A DNA stretch of 64,000 nt from C-114 sp963745405 (GTDB lineage Bacteria; Chloroflexota; Limnocylindria; Limnocylindrales; CSP1-4). Every line of letters starts with the position of its first letter. The first letter of the stretch is position 1. Where the stretch lies: NCBI GenBank assembly GCA_963745405.1, contig CAVUWY010000002.1:2170001-2234000 (forward strand), in the 5' to 3' direction. A program made the position numbers and the translations under genes. Positions 25,904-33,525 of this stretch are shown one piece after another. Under the pieces are notes generated by a model. It saw only the letters and a list, made by a program, of their open reading frames with translations. It made no database searches and was not told the DNA's origin.

Positions 25904-26514
25904 CGATGGACCTCCTGGGCGCGACGGGTCGCGTGAGTCGTGGCGGTTCGGGTCGTGCTGGTCGGTGCGCCGGCGCGGCGGCGTCCCGGTCGACCTGGTC
26001 GGGCGGCCGAGCGGCCCGGCTGGAGGGCCTCGAAGCGACCCTGCCAGCGGACCAGTCGAGCCTCGTCGGCGAACAGGACGAGGACGGTATTGTCGCCCGC
26101 CAGGGTGCCTTCCTGTTCGGTCAGGCTCGACTGGTCGATCGCCTGGGCGATCGAGCTCGCAGTGCCCGGGCTTCCCGTCAGGACGAGGATGAGGCCGCTT
26201 CGTCCCACCCGGACGGGGATGTCGGCGAGGAGCCGGCCGAGCAGCCGGTCGGTGGTGGGCCGGGCGGCGGCGAGGTCCTCGGCCGCGACGTAGGCGTGGC
26301 CCTCGACGCTTGCCACCTTCACCAGTCCGAGCTCGGCGATGTCGCGGCTCACCGTCGCCTGGGTCACCGGCATGCCCCGGTCGCGGAGCGCATCGGCCAG
26401 CTCGCGCTGGCTGCCGATCGTCCGCTCCGCGACGAGCTCGCGGATCGCCCGCAGGCGGCCCGCCCTCGAGGCGTCTCCGGCGGACAGCGGCGATGGGAGG
26501 ATCGAGGTCGCCAT
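25900..26514 (-). CDS. argR: Arginine repressor
   Basis: A 204-residue ArgR from ATG 26514. The N-terminal winged helix (IRELVAERTIGSQRELADAL, MPVTQATVSRDIAELGLVKV) binds ARG boxes. The C-terminal hexamerisation/arginine-binding domain contains DNTVLVLFADE in place of the usual GDDT-type block. After the normal domain end (about residue 160) there is an Arg/Pro/Thr-rich tail of about 40 residues that overlaps the argG start. It is the fourth gene of the operon it probably represses, through the two boxes upstream of argC. Confidence 0.9.
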   Translation of the reverse strand: MATSILPSPLSAGDASRAGRLRAIRELVAERTIGSQRELADALRDRGMPVTQATVSRDIAELGLVKVASVEGHAYVAAEDLAAARPTTDRLLGRLLADIPVRVGRSGLILVLTGSPGTASSIAQAIDQSSLTEQEGTLAGDNTVLVLFADEARLVRWQGRFEALQPGRSAARPGRPGRRRAGAPTSTTRTATTHATRRAQEVHR

Positions 26515-26521
26515 CGGCCGC

Positions 26522-27310
26522 TCAGGCCGCGCCCGCCCGGGCCGTGCGGCGGGCCGAGATCCGGGTCCCGAACGTCGGGTCGGACAGCGCCCGTTCGAGG
26601 GCGTTCGGCTGGGCCGAATCGGCGATGACCGCCTCGGCCTCGTCCCAGCCGAGGGCGCCGAGGGCGGCCCGGACCTTGGGGACCATGCCGCCGGCGATGA
26701 CGCCGGAGTCGATGAGCGCCTCGGCCTCGCCGGCGGTGAGGGAGTCGAGGCGAGTCCCGTCGGCGTCGCGGACCCCGTCGACGTCGGTGAGGAGGACGAG
26801 CTGGCGGGCACCGAGCCCGGCGGCGATGCCCGCCGCGACATCGTCGGCGTTGACGTTGCAGACGACCCCCTCCTCGTCGCGGGCGAGGGGAGCCACGACC
26901 GGCACCTGGTCGGCGACGAGGACCGCGTCGAGGAGGTCGCGCCGCAGGCCGACGACGTGGGCGACGAGCCCCATCCCCGGCACCCGCTCGGCGATGAGGA
27001 GGCCGCCGTCGACGCCGGACAGGCCGACCGCATCGACGCCGAGGTCGCGCAGGCCCGCGACAAGCTCGCTGTTGACGACGCCGCGGAGGACCGCCGCGGC
27101 GACCTCGAGCGACTGGGCGTCGGTCACCCGGAGGCCGCCCTCGAACCGGCTCGGGACGCCGAGCCGCTCCAGCCACTCGGTGATCCGCCGCCCCCCGCCG
27201 TGGACGAGGATGACCGGCCGCCGGCGCGACACGACGGCGACCTCGGCGAGCACCTGGGCCTGGTCGGCGATGGTCGACCCGCCGAGCTTGACGACGAGGA
27301 TCTCGCTCAT
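26522..27310 (-). CDS. argB: Acetylglutamate kinase
   Basis: A 262-residue amino-acid kinase that phosphorylates N-acetylglutamate, the second step of arginine synthesis. The N-terminus MSEILVVKLGGSTIADQ has the KLGGS phosphate loop. Other marks are VILVHGGGRRI, RFEGGLRVTD, NVNADDVAAGIAAGL, LVLLTDVDGV and IAGGMVPKVRAAL. The length is slightly below usual. It overlaps argJ by ATGA (27307-27310) and is followed seven bases later by argR. Confidence 0.95.
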   Translation of the reverse strand: MSEILVVKLGGSTIADQAQVLAEVAVVSRRRPVILVHGGGRRITEWLERLGVPSRFEGGLRVTDAQSLEVAAAVLRGVVNSELVAGLRDLGVDAVGLSGVDGGLLIAERVPGMGLVAHVVGLRRDLLDAVLVADQVPVVAPLARDEEGVVCNVNADDVAAGIAAGLGARQLVLLTDVDGVRDADGTRLDSLTAGEAEALIDSGVIAGGMVPKVRAALGALGWDEAEAVIADSAQPNALERALSDPTFGTRISARRTARAGAA

Positions 27311-28734
27311 GTCGTGTACTCCGCGTTCTCCCGCACGTAAGCCTCGGTGAGGTCGCAGCCGAAGGCCTCGCCCGACCCGTCGCCGAGCCCCAGATCGAGG
27401 CGGATGAGGCACTCCGGCGCGTCCAGCGCGCTCCGCGTGGCGGCTCGGTCGAAGTCGAGGGGCCCGCCGGCCGTGCCGTCGAAGACGAGCCGGCCGGCGA
27501 TCGAGACGCGGAGCCGCTCCGGGACGACGTCGGCGGCCCGGCCGCCGCGGGCTTCGGCATCGTCGCTCGTCAGTCCGGCCGCCACGAGGACCGCCGGGTC
27601 GGCGAGGCGGGCGTTGCCGGCCGCTCCGACGACCCGACCCCAGTTCGGGTCGCGGCCGTGGATCGCGGCCTTGACGAGAGAGCTCGAGACGACGGCTCGT
27701 GCCACGGCCCGCGCGTCCGCGTCGTCTCGAGCGCCGGTCACCGCGCAGGTGATGAGCGTCGTCGCGCCCTCGCCGTCGGCCGCCTGCTGGCGGGCAAGGT
27801 CGCGGGCTACCGCCTCGATCCCGCGGCCCAGCACCGTGGCGGCTTCGCCCTCCGCAGCGACCGGTGCGTTCCGGGCCGCCCCGCCGGCGAGGACGAAGAC
27901 GGTGTCGTTCGTGCTCGTGTCGCCATCGACGGAGAGCTGGTCCCAGGTCCGGGCTGCTGCCGGCCCAAGGAGTCCGGCGAGCACCGCGGGATCCACCGCG
28001 GCATCGGTGAGGACGATCGCGAGCATGGTCGCCATCCGGGGGTGGATCATCCCGACTCCCTTGGCGATGCCGGAGACGCGGACGGGCACCGGCCGCCCAT
28101 CGGAGCCGGGCAGCTCGATCGACGTCGTCGCCGCCTTCGCCCGCGAATCGGTCGTCCGAAGCGCCTCCGCGGCCGCCGCCAGACCATCGTCGGTCGCCGT
28201 CAGGCCCCCGTTCGCGAGGCTGATGATCCCGGGGAGGGCACGGTCGAGTGGCAGTCGGGTCCCGATGATCCCCGTCGACATCGCCAGGGTCCGGGCGACG
28301 GGGACACCGAGTGCGCCGGCGAGCGCCTCGACGACGAGGAGCTGGTCCTCGGTGCCGGCCGACCCGGTGGCGGCATTCGCGCAGCCGGACGTCGAGACGA
28401 CGCCGGCCGCCCAGCCGTAGCTCCCGCCACCGTCCGGGGCCGTCGCCCGCAGGTTCGAGCGGCTCACGACGATCGGCGCCGCGGCGAACGCATTGGGGGT
28501 GAACACGGCGGCCGCGGCCGCGGCCTCCCGGCCGGCCGCCCCGGAGGCCGTCGCGACGATCGCGATGTCCGGCCGCCCCGACCGCTTGATCCCGGCGGTC
28601 GCGCCGCCGGCGACGAACCCGGCCGGAAGGGCCGCCCGCCGCTCGACCGGCGGCAGCGGGGTCGCCGGAAGGGGCAGCGCCACATCCGCGGCATCGGCGG
28701 CCGAGGGATCGTAGTGGCTCGTCGCGGTCGTCAT
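27307..28734 (-). CDS. argJ: Bifunctional glutamate N-acetyltransferase / ornithine acetyltransferase
   Basis: A 475-residue ArgJ that recycles the acetyl group from acetylornithine to glutamate; whether it also uses acetyl-CoA cannot be told here. It is autoprocessed before the catalytic Thr in KGVGMIHPRMATMLA. Other blocks are GITRSGRPD-like AGIKRSGRPDIAIVA, TGIIGTRLPLDRALPGI, DGDTSTNDTVFVLAGG and IHGRDPNWGRVVGAAGNA. The N-terminus has about 25 extra residues. It lies 12 bases after argC and overlaps argB by ATGA. Confidence 0.95.
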   Translation of the reverse strand: MTTATSHYDPSAADAADVALPLPATPLPPVERRAALPAGFVAGGATAGIKRSGRPDIAIVATASGAAGREAAAAAAVFTPNAFAAAPIVVSRSNLRATAPDGGGSYGWAAGVVSTSGCANAATGSAGTEDQLLVVEALAGALGVPVARTLAMSTGIIGTRLPLDRALPGIISLANGGLTATDDGLAAAAEALRTTDSRAKAATTSIELPGSDGRPVPVRVSGIAKGVGMIHPRMATMLAIVLTDAAVDPAVLAGLLGPAAARTWDQLSVDGDTSTNDTVFVLAGGAARNAPVAAEGEAATVLGRGIEAVARDLARQQAADGEGATTLITCAVTGARDDADARAVARAVVSSSLVKAAIHGRDPNWGRVVGAAGNARLADPAVLVAAGLTSDDAEARGGRAADVVPERLRVSIAGRLVFDGTAGGPLDFDRAATRSALDAPECLIRLDLGLGDGSGEAFGCDLTEAYVRENAEYTT

Positions 28735-28746
28735 GTTCGGCCCGAC

Positions 28747-29865
28747 CTACGGCGCCAGCGGGAGCTGGTCGACGCCGGTCGTCTCGGGCAGTCCGACGAC
28801 CACGTTGAAGGCCTGGATAGCCTGGCCTGCCGCGCCCTTGACGAGGTTGTCGACGACGCCGATGGCGAGGACCCGGCCGGTCCGCTCGTCCCACCGCACG
28901 TAAACGTGGGCCTCGTTGCTGCCGAGGACGTGGCCGGTCGCCGGTGGCTCCGCGACGACCCGGACGAACGGCTCGCCGGCGTAGGCGGCGGCGTACAGCG
29001 CGTCGAGGTCGGGCTGGCTCAGCGGGCGGGTCGGGCGGACGTGACAGGCGGCGAAGATGCCGCGGGTCATCGGCACGAGGTGGGGGAGGAAGTCGACCCC
29101 GCGAGCTCCGGGGTTGGCCTCGGTCGGCTGGCTGCCGGCGACGGCCGCGGCGGCCAGCTCCTGCTCGATCTCCGCGGTGTGGCGGTGGCCGGCCACGCCG
29201 TAGGCGCGGACGCTCTCGTTCACCTCGGCGAACGCCAGGTCCGGGCGCGGCTCACGACCAGCCCCGGAGACGCCGGTCTTGGCGTCCACGACGAGGTCGC
29301 CGATGAGGCCGGCCCGGGCGAGCGGGGCGAGGGCGAGGGCCGTCGCGGTCGGGAAGCAGCCGGGGGCCCCGACGATCGCGATCGGCGCGTCGGCCAGGCG
29401 GCGAAGCTCGTCGCGATGGAGCTCGGGCAGGCCGTACACGGCCTCCGCCAGGAGGTCCGGGGCGGGATGCTCGAAGCCGTACCAGCGGGGGTAGTCGGCC
29501 GGGTCGCGGAGACGGAAGTCCGGACCGAGGTCGACGATGAGCGTTCCATCGGCGGCGATCTCGGGGACACGCTGCGCGGCGACGCCGTGGGGCAGGGCCA
29601 GGAACAGGGCGTCCGCCTCCGGTGTCGCCGCGTCGACGCTGAGGCCGGTCGTCCCGAGGTGCGGATGGATCGACTCGATGGCGACGTCGTCGCGGTCGCG
29701 CCCGACGAGCCCGACGATCTCGACGCCGGGGTGCCGGGTAAGGAGCCGGACGAGCTCGCCGCCGACGTAGCCGGTCGCCCCGACGATCGCGACGCGGATC
29801 GGCCGTCCGTCACGGTGGCGGCGATCCGGGCGCGTGCCCGCCACCGTCTCGACGCGCGCGCTCAC
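28747..29865 (-). CDS. argC: N-acetyl-gamma-glutamyl-phosphate reductase
   Basis: An NADPH-dependent reductase, third step of arginine synthesis. The Rossmann motif is VAIVGATGYVGGELVRLL, the catalytic Cys is in IVGAPGCFPTATALAL, and HRHTAEIEQEL and HLVPMTRGIFAA are typical. I chose GTG 29865 (VSARVETVAGTRPD, 372 residues). An upstream TTG at 29964 is also in frame but lies inside the promoter and ArgR boxes, so it cannot be used by the transcript from that promoter. It is the first gene of argC-J-B-R-G. Confidence 0.9.
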   Translation of the reverse strand: MSARVETVAGTRPDRRHRDGRPIRVAIVGATGYVGGELVRLLTRHPGVEIVGLVGRDRDDVAIESIHPHLGTTGLSVDAATPEADALFLALPHGVAAQRVPEIAADGTLIVDLGPDFRLRDPADYPRWYGFEHPAPDLLAEAVYGLPELHRDELRRLADAPIAIVGAPGCFPTATALALAPLARAGLIGDLVVDAKTGVSGAGREPRPDLAFAEVNESVRAYGVAGHRHTAEIEQELAAAAVAGSQPTEANPGARGVDFLPHLVPMTRGIFAACHVRPTRPLSQPDLDALYAAAYAGEPFVRVVAEPPATGHVLGSNEAHVYVRWDERTGRVLAIGVVDNLVKGAAGQAIQAFNVVVGLPETTGVDQLPLAP

Positions 29866-29949
29866 CGGCGCACGGGGTCGCTCTCGGGCGACCGCATCGA
29901 GGGCGGCTGAGGGGCGAATGGCAGGAGCATCCGGAGCACCGTCATCGGA

Positions 29950-29984
29950 TGCATGACTATACAAGAGGGCGCATCGTCATGCAA
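29950..29984 (-). promoter_or_regulatory. argC promoter overlapped by two ArgR-type boxes
   Basis: On the minus strand TTGCAT (29984-29979) and TATAGT (29961-29956) are 17 bases apart, a good sigma-70-type promoter. Two ARG-box-like elements cover the same DNA: TTGCATGACGATGCG (29984-29970) and TTGTATAGTCATGCA (29964-29950). Each fits TGMAT-N4-ATKCA with one mismatch, and their spacing is 20 bases, close to the 21-base spacing of known paired ARG boxes. Confidence 0.75.
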
Positions 29985-30055
29985 CGCGGAGTTCGCCCGG
30001 TGCGAGTGCCCGGCCGGCGCGTCCGCGCGGGCGAGGTGCCCGTCCCTCCGGCGCG

Positions 30056-30547
30056 TCAGCCCCGGATCGGGTCGGGTCTCTGGTAGGGGCCGGTGGCGAT
30101 CACCTCACCCTCGACCTCGAAGGGCCGAGTACCTGTATTCCGGATCCGGTAGCGATGGTGGATTGTGGTGTCGCCGGCCGCCAGCATCGAGCTGATCGGG
30201 CAGTACTTGATCGCCGAGAGCTCGATGCAGCGGCGGATGGCAGCCTCGGTCACGGCCGGGCCCTCGATGTCGTGGACGATCTCGATCGTCGTGAACACCC
30301 GCGGATATTCATCGCGCTGTTCGGCCCTGACGTGGATCGCATAGGCGGCGACGTCCTGGCGTTTCTTGAGGGCGATCGAGGCGACGTCCATCGCCGTGCA
30401 GGCACCGAGCGCGGCCGCGATGGTCTCCGTCGGCCCCGGCGCCGTGTCGTCCGTCCGGTCGTCGAACGTGATGGTGTGGCCGCTGCCCGTCGTCGCGATG
30501 AACCGCATGCCGCCCTCGTGTCGGATCTCGGCGGTCTTCACGTTCAC
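30056..30547 (-). CDS. OsmC family peroxiredoxin-like protein
   Basis: A 163-residue OsmC/Ohr-fold protein. The two redox Cys are in AALGACTAMDVASIAL and SAIKYCPISSMLAAG, and the N-terminal TGSGHTITFDDRTDD and GPTETIAAALG blocks are typical. Relatives reduce organic hydroperoxides with dithiols; the subgroup here (YhfA-like) is less well defined. It lies 20 bases after the ABC exporter gene on the same strand and is probably co-transcribed with it. Confidence 0.9.
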   Translation of the reverse strand: MNVKTAEIRHEGGMRFIATTGSGHTITFDDRTDDTAPGPTETIAAALGACTAMDVASIALKKRQDVAAYAIHVRAEQRDEYPRVFTTIEIVHDIEGPAVTEAAIRRCIELSAIKYCPISSMLAAGDTTIHHRYRIRNTGTRPFEVEGEVIATGPYQRPDPIRG

Positions 30548-30567
30548 GATCGACTCCTCCCGGCTGG

Positions 30568-32769
30568 TCAGGCGGTGGCGGCCTCGACGGCCTCGGGCGC
30601 GATGAGGAACTGCTCCTCGTAGAGGCGAGAGTAGAGCCCGCCTCGGTCGAGGAGCTGGGCGTGGGTGCCACGTTCGACGATCCGGCCCCGCTCGTAGACG
30701 AGGATCTGGTCGGCGCGGAGGATCGTCGAGAGGCGGTGGGCGATGGCCACCGTGGTGCGGCCTTCCATGAGCCGCTCGAGGGCTGCCTGGATGAGCCGCT
30801 CGCTCACGGTGTCGAGGGCGGACGTCGCTTCGTCGAGGATGAGGATACGAGGGTCCTTGAGGAGGACCCGGGCGATGGCGACCCGCTGCTTCTCGCCGCC
30901 GGAAAGCTTGTAACCGCGCTCCCCGACTATCGTGTCATAGCCCTCTGGCAGCTCGACGATCCGATCGTGGATCGCGGCCGCCCGGGTCGCTCGCTCGAGC
31001 TCCTCCTGGGTCGCATCCGGCCGGGCGTAGCGAAGGTTGTCCCGCACGCTCGAGTGGAAGAGGTACGTCTCCTGGGTCACGAAGCCGATCACCTCGCCGA
31101 GCGAGGCGAGGGCGATCTGGCGGACGTCGATCCCGTCGATGAGTATCGCGCCATCATCGACGTCGTACAGGCGGGGAATGAGGTAGGTCGTCGTCGTCTT
31201 GCCGGCGCCCGACGGCCCGACAAGGGCAACGAGCTGTCCGGGCGCGACGTCGAAGTCGATGCCCTCGAGTCCGAACGTCGGGAGGCTTTCGGCCGGCAGG
31301 ACGGGCGATCCGGGGACGCTCCGCAGCACGGGTGTCCCGAGCTCGCCCTGCTGCTCCGCACCGATGTCGCCGCCGCCTTCGAGCACTGCGTCGGCGATGC
31401 TCCCCGCCGCGGCGAGTCCGCCGGCATCGGCAAGTTCGCCGGCGACGGCGATGCTCCCGCCATCGATGAGGGCCTCCGGGTCGGCACCGATCTCGGTCCC
31501 GTCCGCGCCTTCGGCGGCGTCGCCCGACTCTTCCTCGGTCGCGAGCGGCCTGGCCGCGGCCGGGTAGTGGAAGGTCGCGCCGCGGAAGGTGACCCGGCCT
31601 CCCATCGTCTGGGGGTCGAGATGGACGGCATCGGGCGCGTCGACGATCTCGGGCTCCATCTCGAGGTACTCGAAGATGCGGTCGAACAGGGCGAGCGAGC
31701 CCTGGATCTCGACCTGGATGTTGAGGAGCTGGCCGAGGGGGAAGAAGAGCCGGCTCTGGAGGGTCGTGAAGGCGACGATCGTCCCCGCCGTCGGCGCGTC
31801 CGGCGCACCGTTGGCCGCAAGTGTCGCGGCCAGCCAGTACACGAACGCCGGCATGATGCTGAAGATCGTCCCGATGATCATGAAGAACCAGCGGCCGACC
31901 ATCGCCTGGCGGATCTCGAGGCCGGCCAGGGTCCGGTTCAGGCCACGGAACCGCGCCACCGCCTGGTCCTGCTGGCCGAACGTCTTGGCGAGGAGGACGC
32001 CGCTGACGCTCAGCGTCTCCTCGGTCAGGGCAGAGATGTCGGCGAGCGACTTCTGGGTCTCGGAACTGACCGCGCGCCGGACCTTGCCGACCCGATACGT
32101 GAGGTACATGAAGAACGGCAGGAGTCCGAGCGACAGGAGGCTGAGCCGCCAGTCGAGCAGGAACATCGCGATGATCGTCGAGATGGCGATGGCGAGGTTG
32201 CTGGTGACCGAGGCGGCGGTATCGGTGACGACCGACTGGACGCCGCCGACGTCGTTGGCCAGGCGGCTCTGGATCTCACCGGTCCGCGTCTCGGTGAAGA
32301 ACCGCAGCGGCATCCGCTGGAGATGGGTGTACAGCGCCGCCCGGAGGTCCTGCATGACGCTCTGGCCGATGATGTTGTTGAGGTACGTCTGGCCGACGCC
32401 GATGAGGCCCGACACGACCGGGATGAGGATCATCAGCCCGACGTACAGGTTCAGCTTGGAATAGTCCTGCCCGACGATGACCTCGTCGATGAGCCGTTCG
32501 AGGAGGAACGGGTTGACGAGGCCGAGCAGGCTCGTCGCGATGATCGCCACGAGGACGATGCCGACCTGGAGCTTGTACGGCCCGAAGAAGCCGGCGATGC
32601 GTCGCAGCGTGCGGGCTCGTCGCTCGCGTGGTACCGGGGTGAAGTCGACGCCGGCACCGCCGCTCCATCGACCACCGCCTCGTCCCCCGCGCGGGCCGCC
32701 GAAGGCGCGCCCGGCGCCCGACGCCGCCCCGCCCGTGGCCTGGCGCGTCGATCCTCTCGGGAAGCTCAT
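30568..32769 (-). CDS. ABC exporter, fused membrane and ATPase domains (MsbA-like), with NBD insertion
   Basis: A 733-residue half-transporter: a Gly/Arg-rich N-terminus (residues 1-45), six TM helices (about 65-360), then an ATPase domain with Walker A VGPSGAGKTTT, signature YKLSGGEKQRVAIARV, Walker B ILILDEATSALD and H-loop AHRLS. Unusually, about 100 Ala/Gly/Glu-rich residues separate the first NBD strand (GRVTFRGATFHYP) from FGLEGIDFDVAPGQLVALVG, a place where related exporters have only a few residues. Substrate unknown; lipid or drug export is typical for the family. Confidence 0.92.
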   Translation of the reverse strand: MSFPRGSTRQATGGAASGAGRAFGGPRGGRGGGRWSGGAGVDFTPVPRERRARTLRRIAGFFGPYKLQVGIVLVAIIATSLLGLVNPFLLERLIDEVIVGQDYSKLNLYVGLMILIPVVSGLIGVGQTYLNNIIGQSVMQDLRAALYTHLQRMPLRFFTETRTGEIQSRLANDVGGVQSVVTDTAASVTSNLAIAISTIIAMFLLDWRLSLLSLGLLPFFMYLTYRVGKVRRAVSSETQKSLADISALTEETLSVSGVLLAKTFGQQDQAVARFRGLNRTLAGLEIRQAMVGRWFFMIIGTIFSIMPAFVYWLAATLAANGAPDAPTAGTIVAFTTLQSRLFFPLGQLLNIQVEIQGSLALFDRIFEYLEMEPEIVDAPDAVHLDPQTMGGRVTFRGATFHYPAAARPLATEEESGDAAEGADGTEIGADPEALIDGGSIAVAGELADAGGLAAAGSIADAVLEGGGDIGAEQQGELGTPVLRSVPGSPVLPAESLPTFGLEGIDFDVAPGQLVALVGPSGAGKTTTTYLIPRLYDVDDGAILIDGIDVRQIALASLGEVIGFVTQETYLFHSSVRDNLRYARPDATQEELERATRAAAIHDRIVELPEGYDTIVGERGYKLSGGEKQRVAIARVLLKDPRILILDEATSALDTVSERLIQAALERLMEGRTTVAIAHRLSTILRADQILVYERGRIVERGTHAQLLDRGGLYSRLYEEQFLIAPEAVEAATA

Positions 32770-32866
32770 GCCTCCCCGGTTCCGTCGGTCATCGCCTCGA
32801 CGCTACCACGATGTCCGGGTGAGCGCCGGTGGAGGTACTCGTCGGTGGGCGGCCCGCGGCGGGTGA

Positions 32867-32999
32867 CCCGGTTTACCCCGCGGAAACGAGCGGCCTCCTG
32901 GGCGATGCCCGTGGATGCATCGGCGGGTGGTGGCCCGGTGCACCCTGCGCAGACGAGGGTCTCCTGGGCGATGCACGTGGATGCATCGGCGGCGGGAGC
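32867..32999 (+). repeat. 66-bp hairpin repeat, two tandem copies upstream of the ABC exporter
   Basis: Two 66-67 bp units share CCCGGTnnACCCnGCGnAnA, ACGAG, TCCTGGGCGATGC and GTGGATGCATCGGCGG. The hairpin core is at 32904-32921 (GATGCCCGTGGATGCATC) and 32970-32987 (GATGCACGTGGATGCATC); the second forms a perfect 6-bp stem GATGCA/TGCATC around CGTGGA. The same core occurs inverted at 33401-33418 and three times at 52381-52578. Confidence 0.88.
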
Positions 33000-33036
33000 A
33001 TCACGGCCGATCGCTCGGACGAGCAGGGCACTCTGG

Positions 33037-33321
33037 TCACCGGTCCCAGGGAACTCGCCAGGAGGGATCCGGAGGCGGGTCATCGCTCGACAGCCCGCCC
33101 AGGACGGCGACCAGGGTCGCGAACCTGGACCAGCGCATGGCGGACATCCGGCCGTTCTCCAGCCGCGAGATCACCGACTGGTGCAGTCCGCTCCTGTCCG
33201 CAAGATCGCGTTGGCTCAGCCGCAACTGTTCGCGGCGGCTTCGGACGAGTCGACCGATGGCTTCGGCGCCACGTACGTGGAGTCGGTCACGCCGGTCGAG
33301 CTTGAAGGTTTCCCACGACAT
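33037..33321 (-). CDS. XRE-family helix-turn-helix regulator
   Basis: A 94-residue protein with a Cro/C1-type HTH at about residues 22-75 (LRLSQRDLADRSGLHQSVIS followed by RLENGRMSAM) and short N- and C-terminal extensions; there is no ligand or toxin domain. It stands alone between the ABC exporter and thioredoxin reductase genes. Copies of the hairpin repeat bracket it in opposite orientations (32867-32999 and 33401-33418). No partner toxin is visible, so an antitoxin role cannot be supported. Confidence 0.85.
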   Translation of the reverse strand: MSWETFKLDRRDRLHVRGAEAIGRLVRSRREQLRLSQRDLADRSGLHQSVISRLENGRMSAMRWSRFATLVAVLGGLSSDDPPPDPSWRVPWDR

Positions 33322-33400
33322 GACCCGAGCATGCCCGAACGCGGTTCACCAGCGGTTGTGCCTCAGCCCTGCACGGCCGACCGCCCGAGCGCCCCGGCGC

Positions 33401-33418
33401 GATGCATCCACGTGCATC
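33401..33418 (-). repeat. Single inverted copy of the 66-bp-family hairpin core
   Basis: GATGCATCCACGTGCATC is the exact reverse complement of the core in the 32.9 and 52.4 kb arrays. Flanks also match: on the minus strand GGGGTCTTTCCGC precedes it, similar to CTCTCTTCCGC in the 52.4 kb array. It lies between the XRE gene and trxB; the rest of that gap holds only a 21-bp direct repeat (about 33468-33512). Confidence 0.85.
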
Positions 33419-33525
33419 GCGGAAAGACCCCTGTGCCCGGGCCGCGACACCCCATGCGGCTTGGGCCTGCGGACGGCGGTCGCTCCTGCGGACGGCGGTC
33501 GTTCCTGACGGACCGACGAGGCCGA

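Noticed and set aside
29866..29964. TTG 29964 as the argC start
   Set aside because: It lies inside the promoter and ArgR boxes, has no Shine-Dalgarno, and would add about 33 residues without family support.
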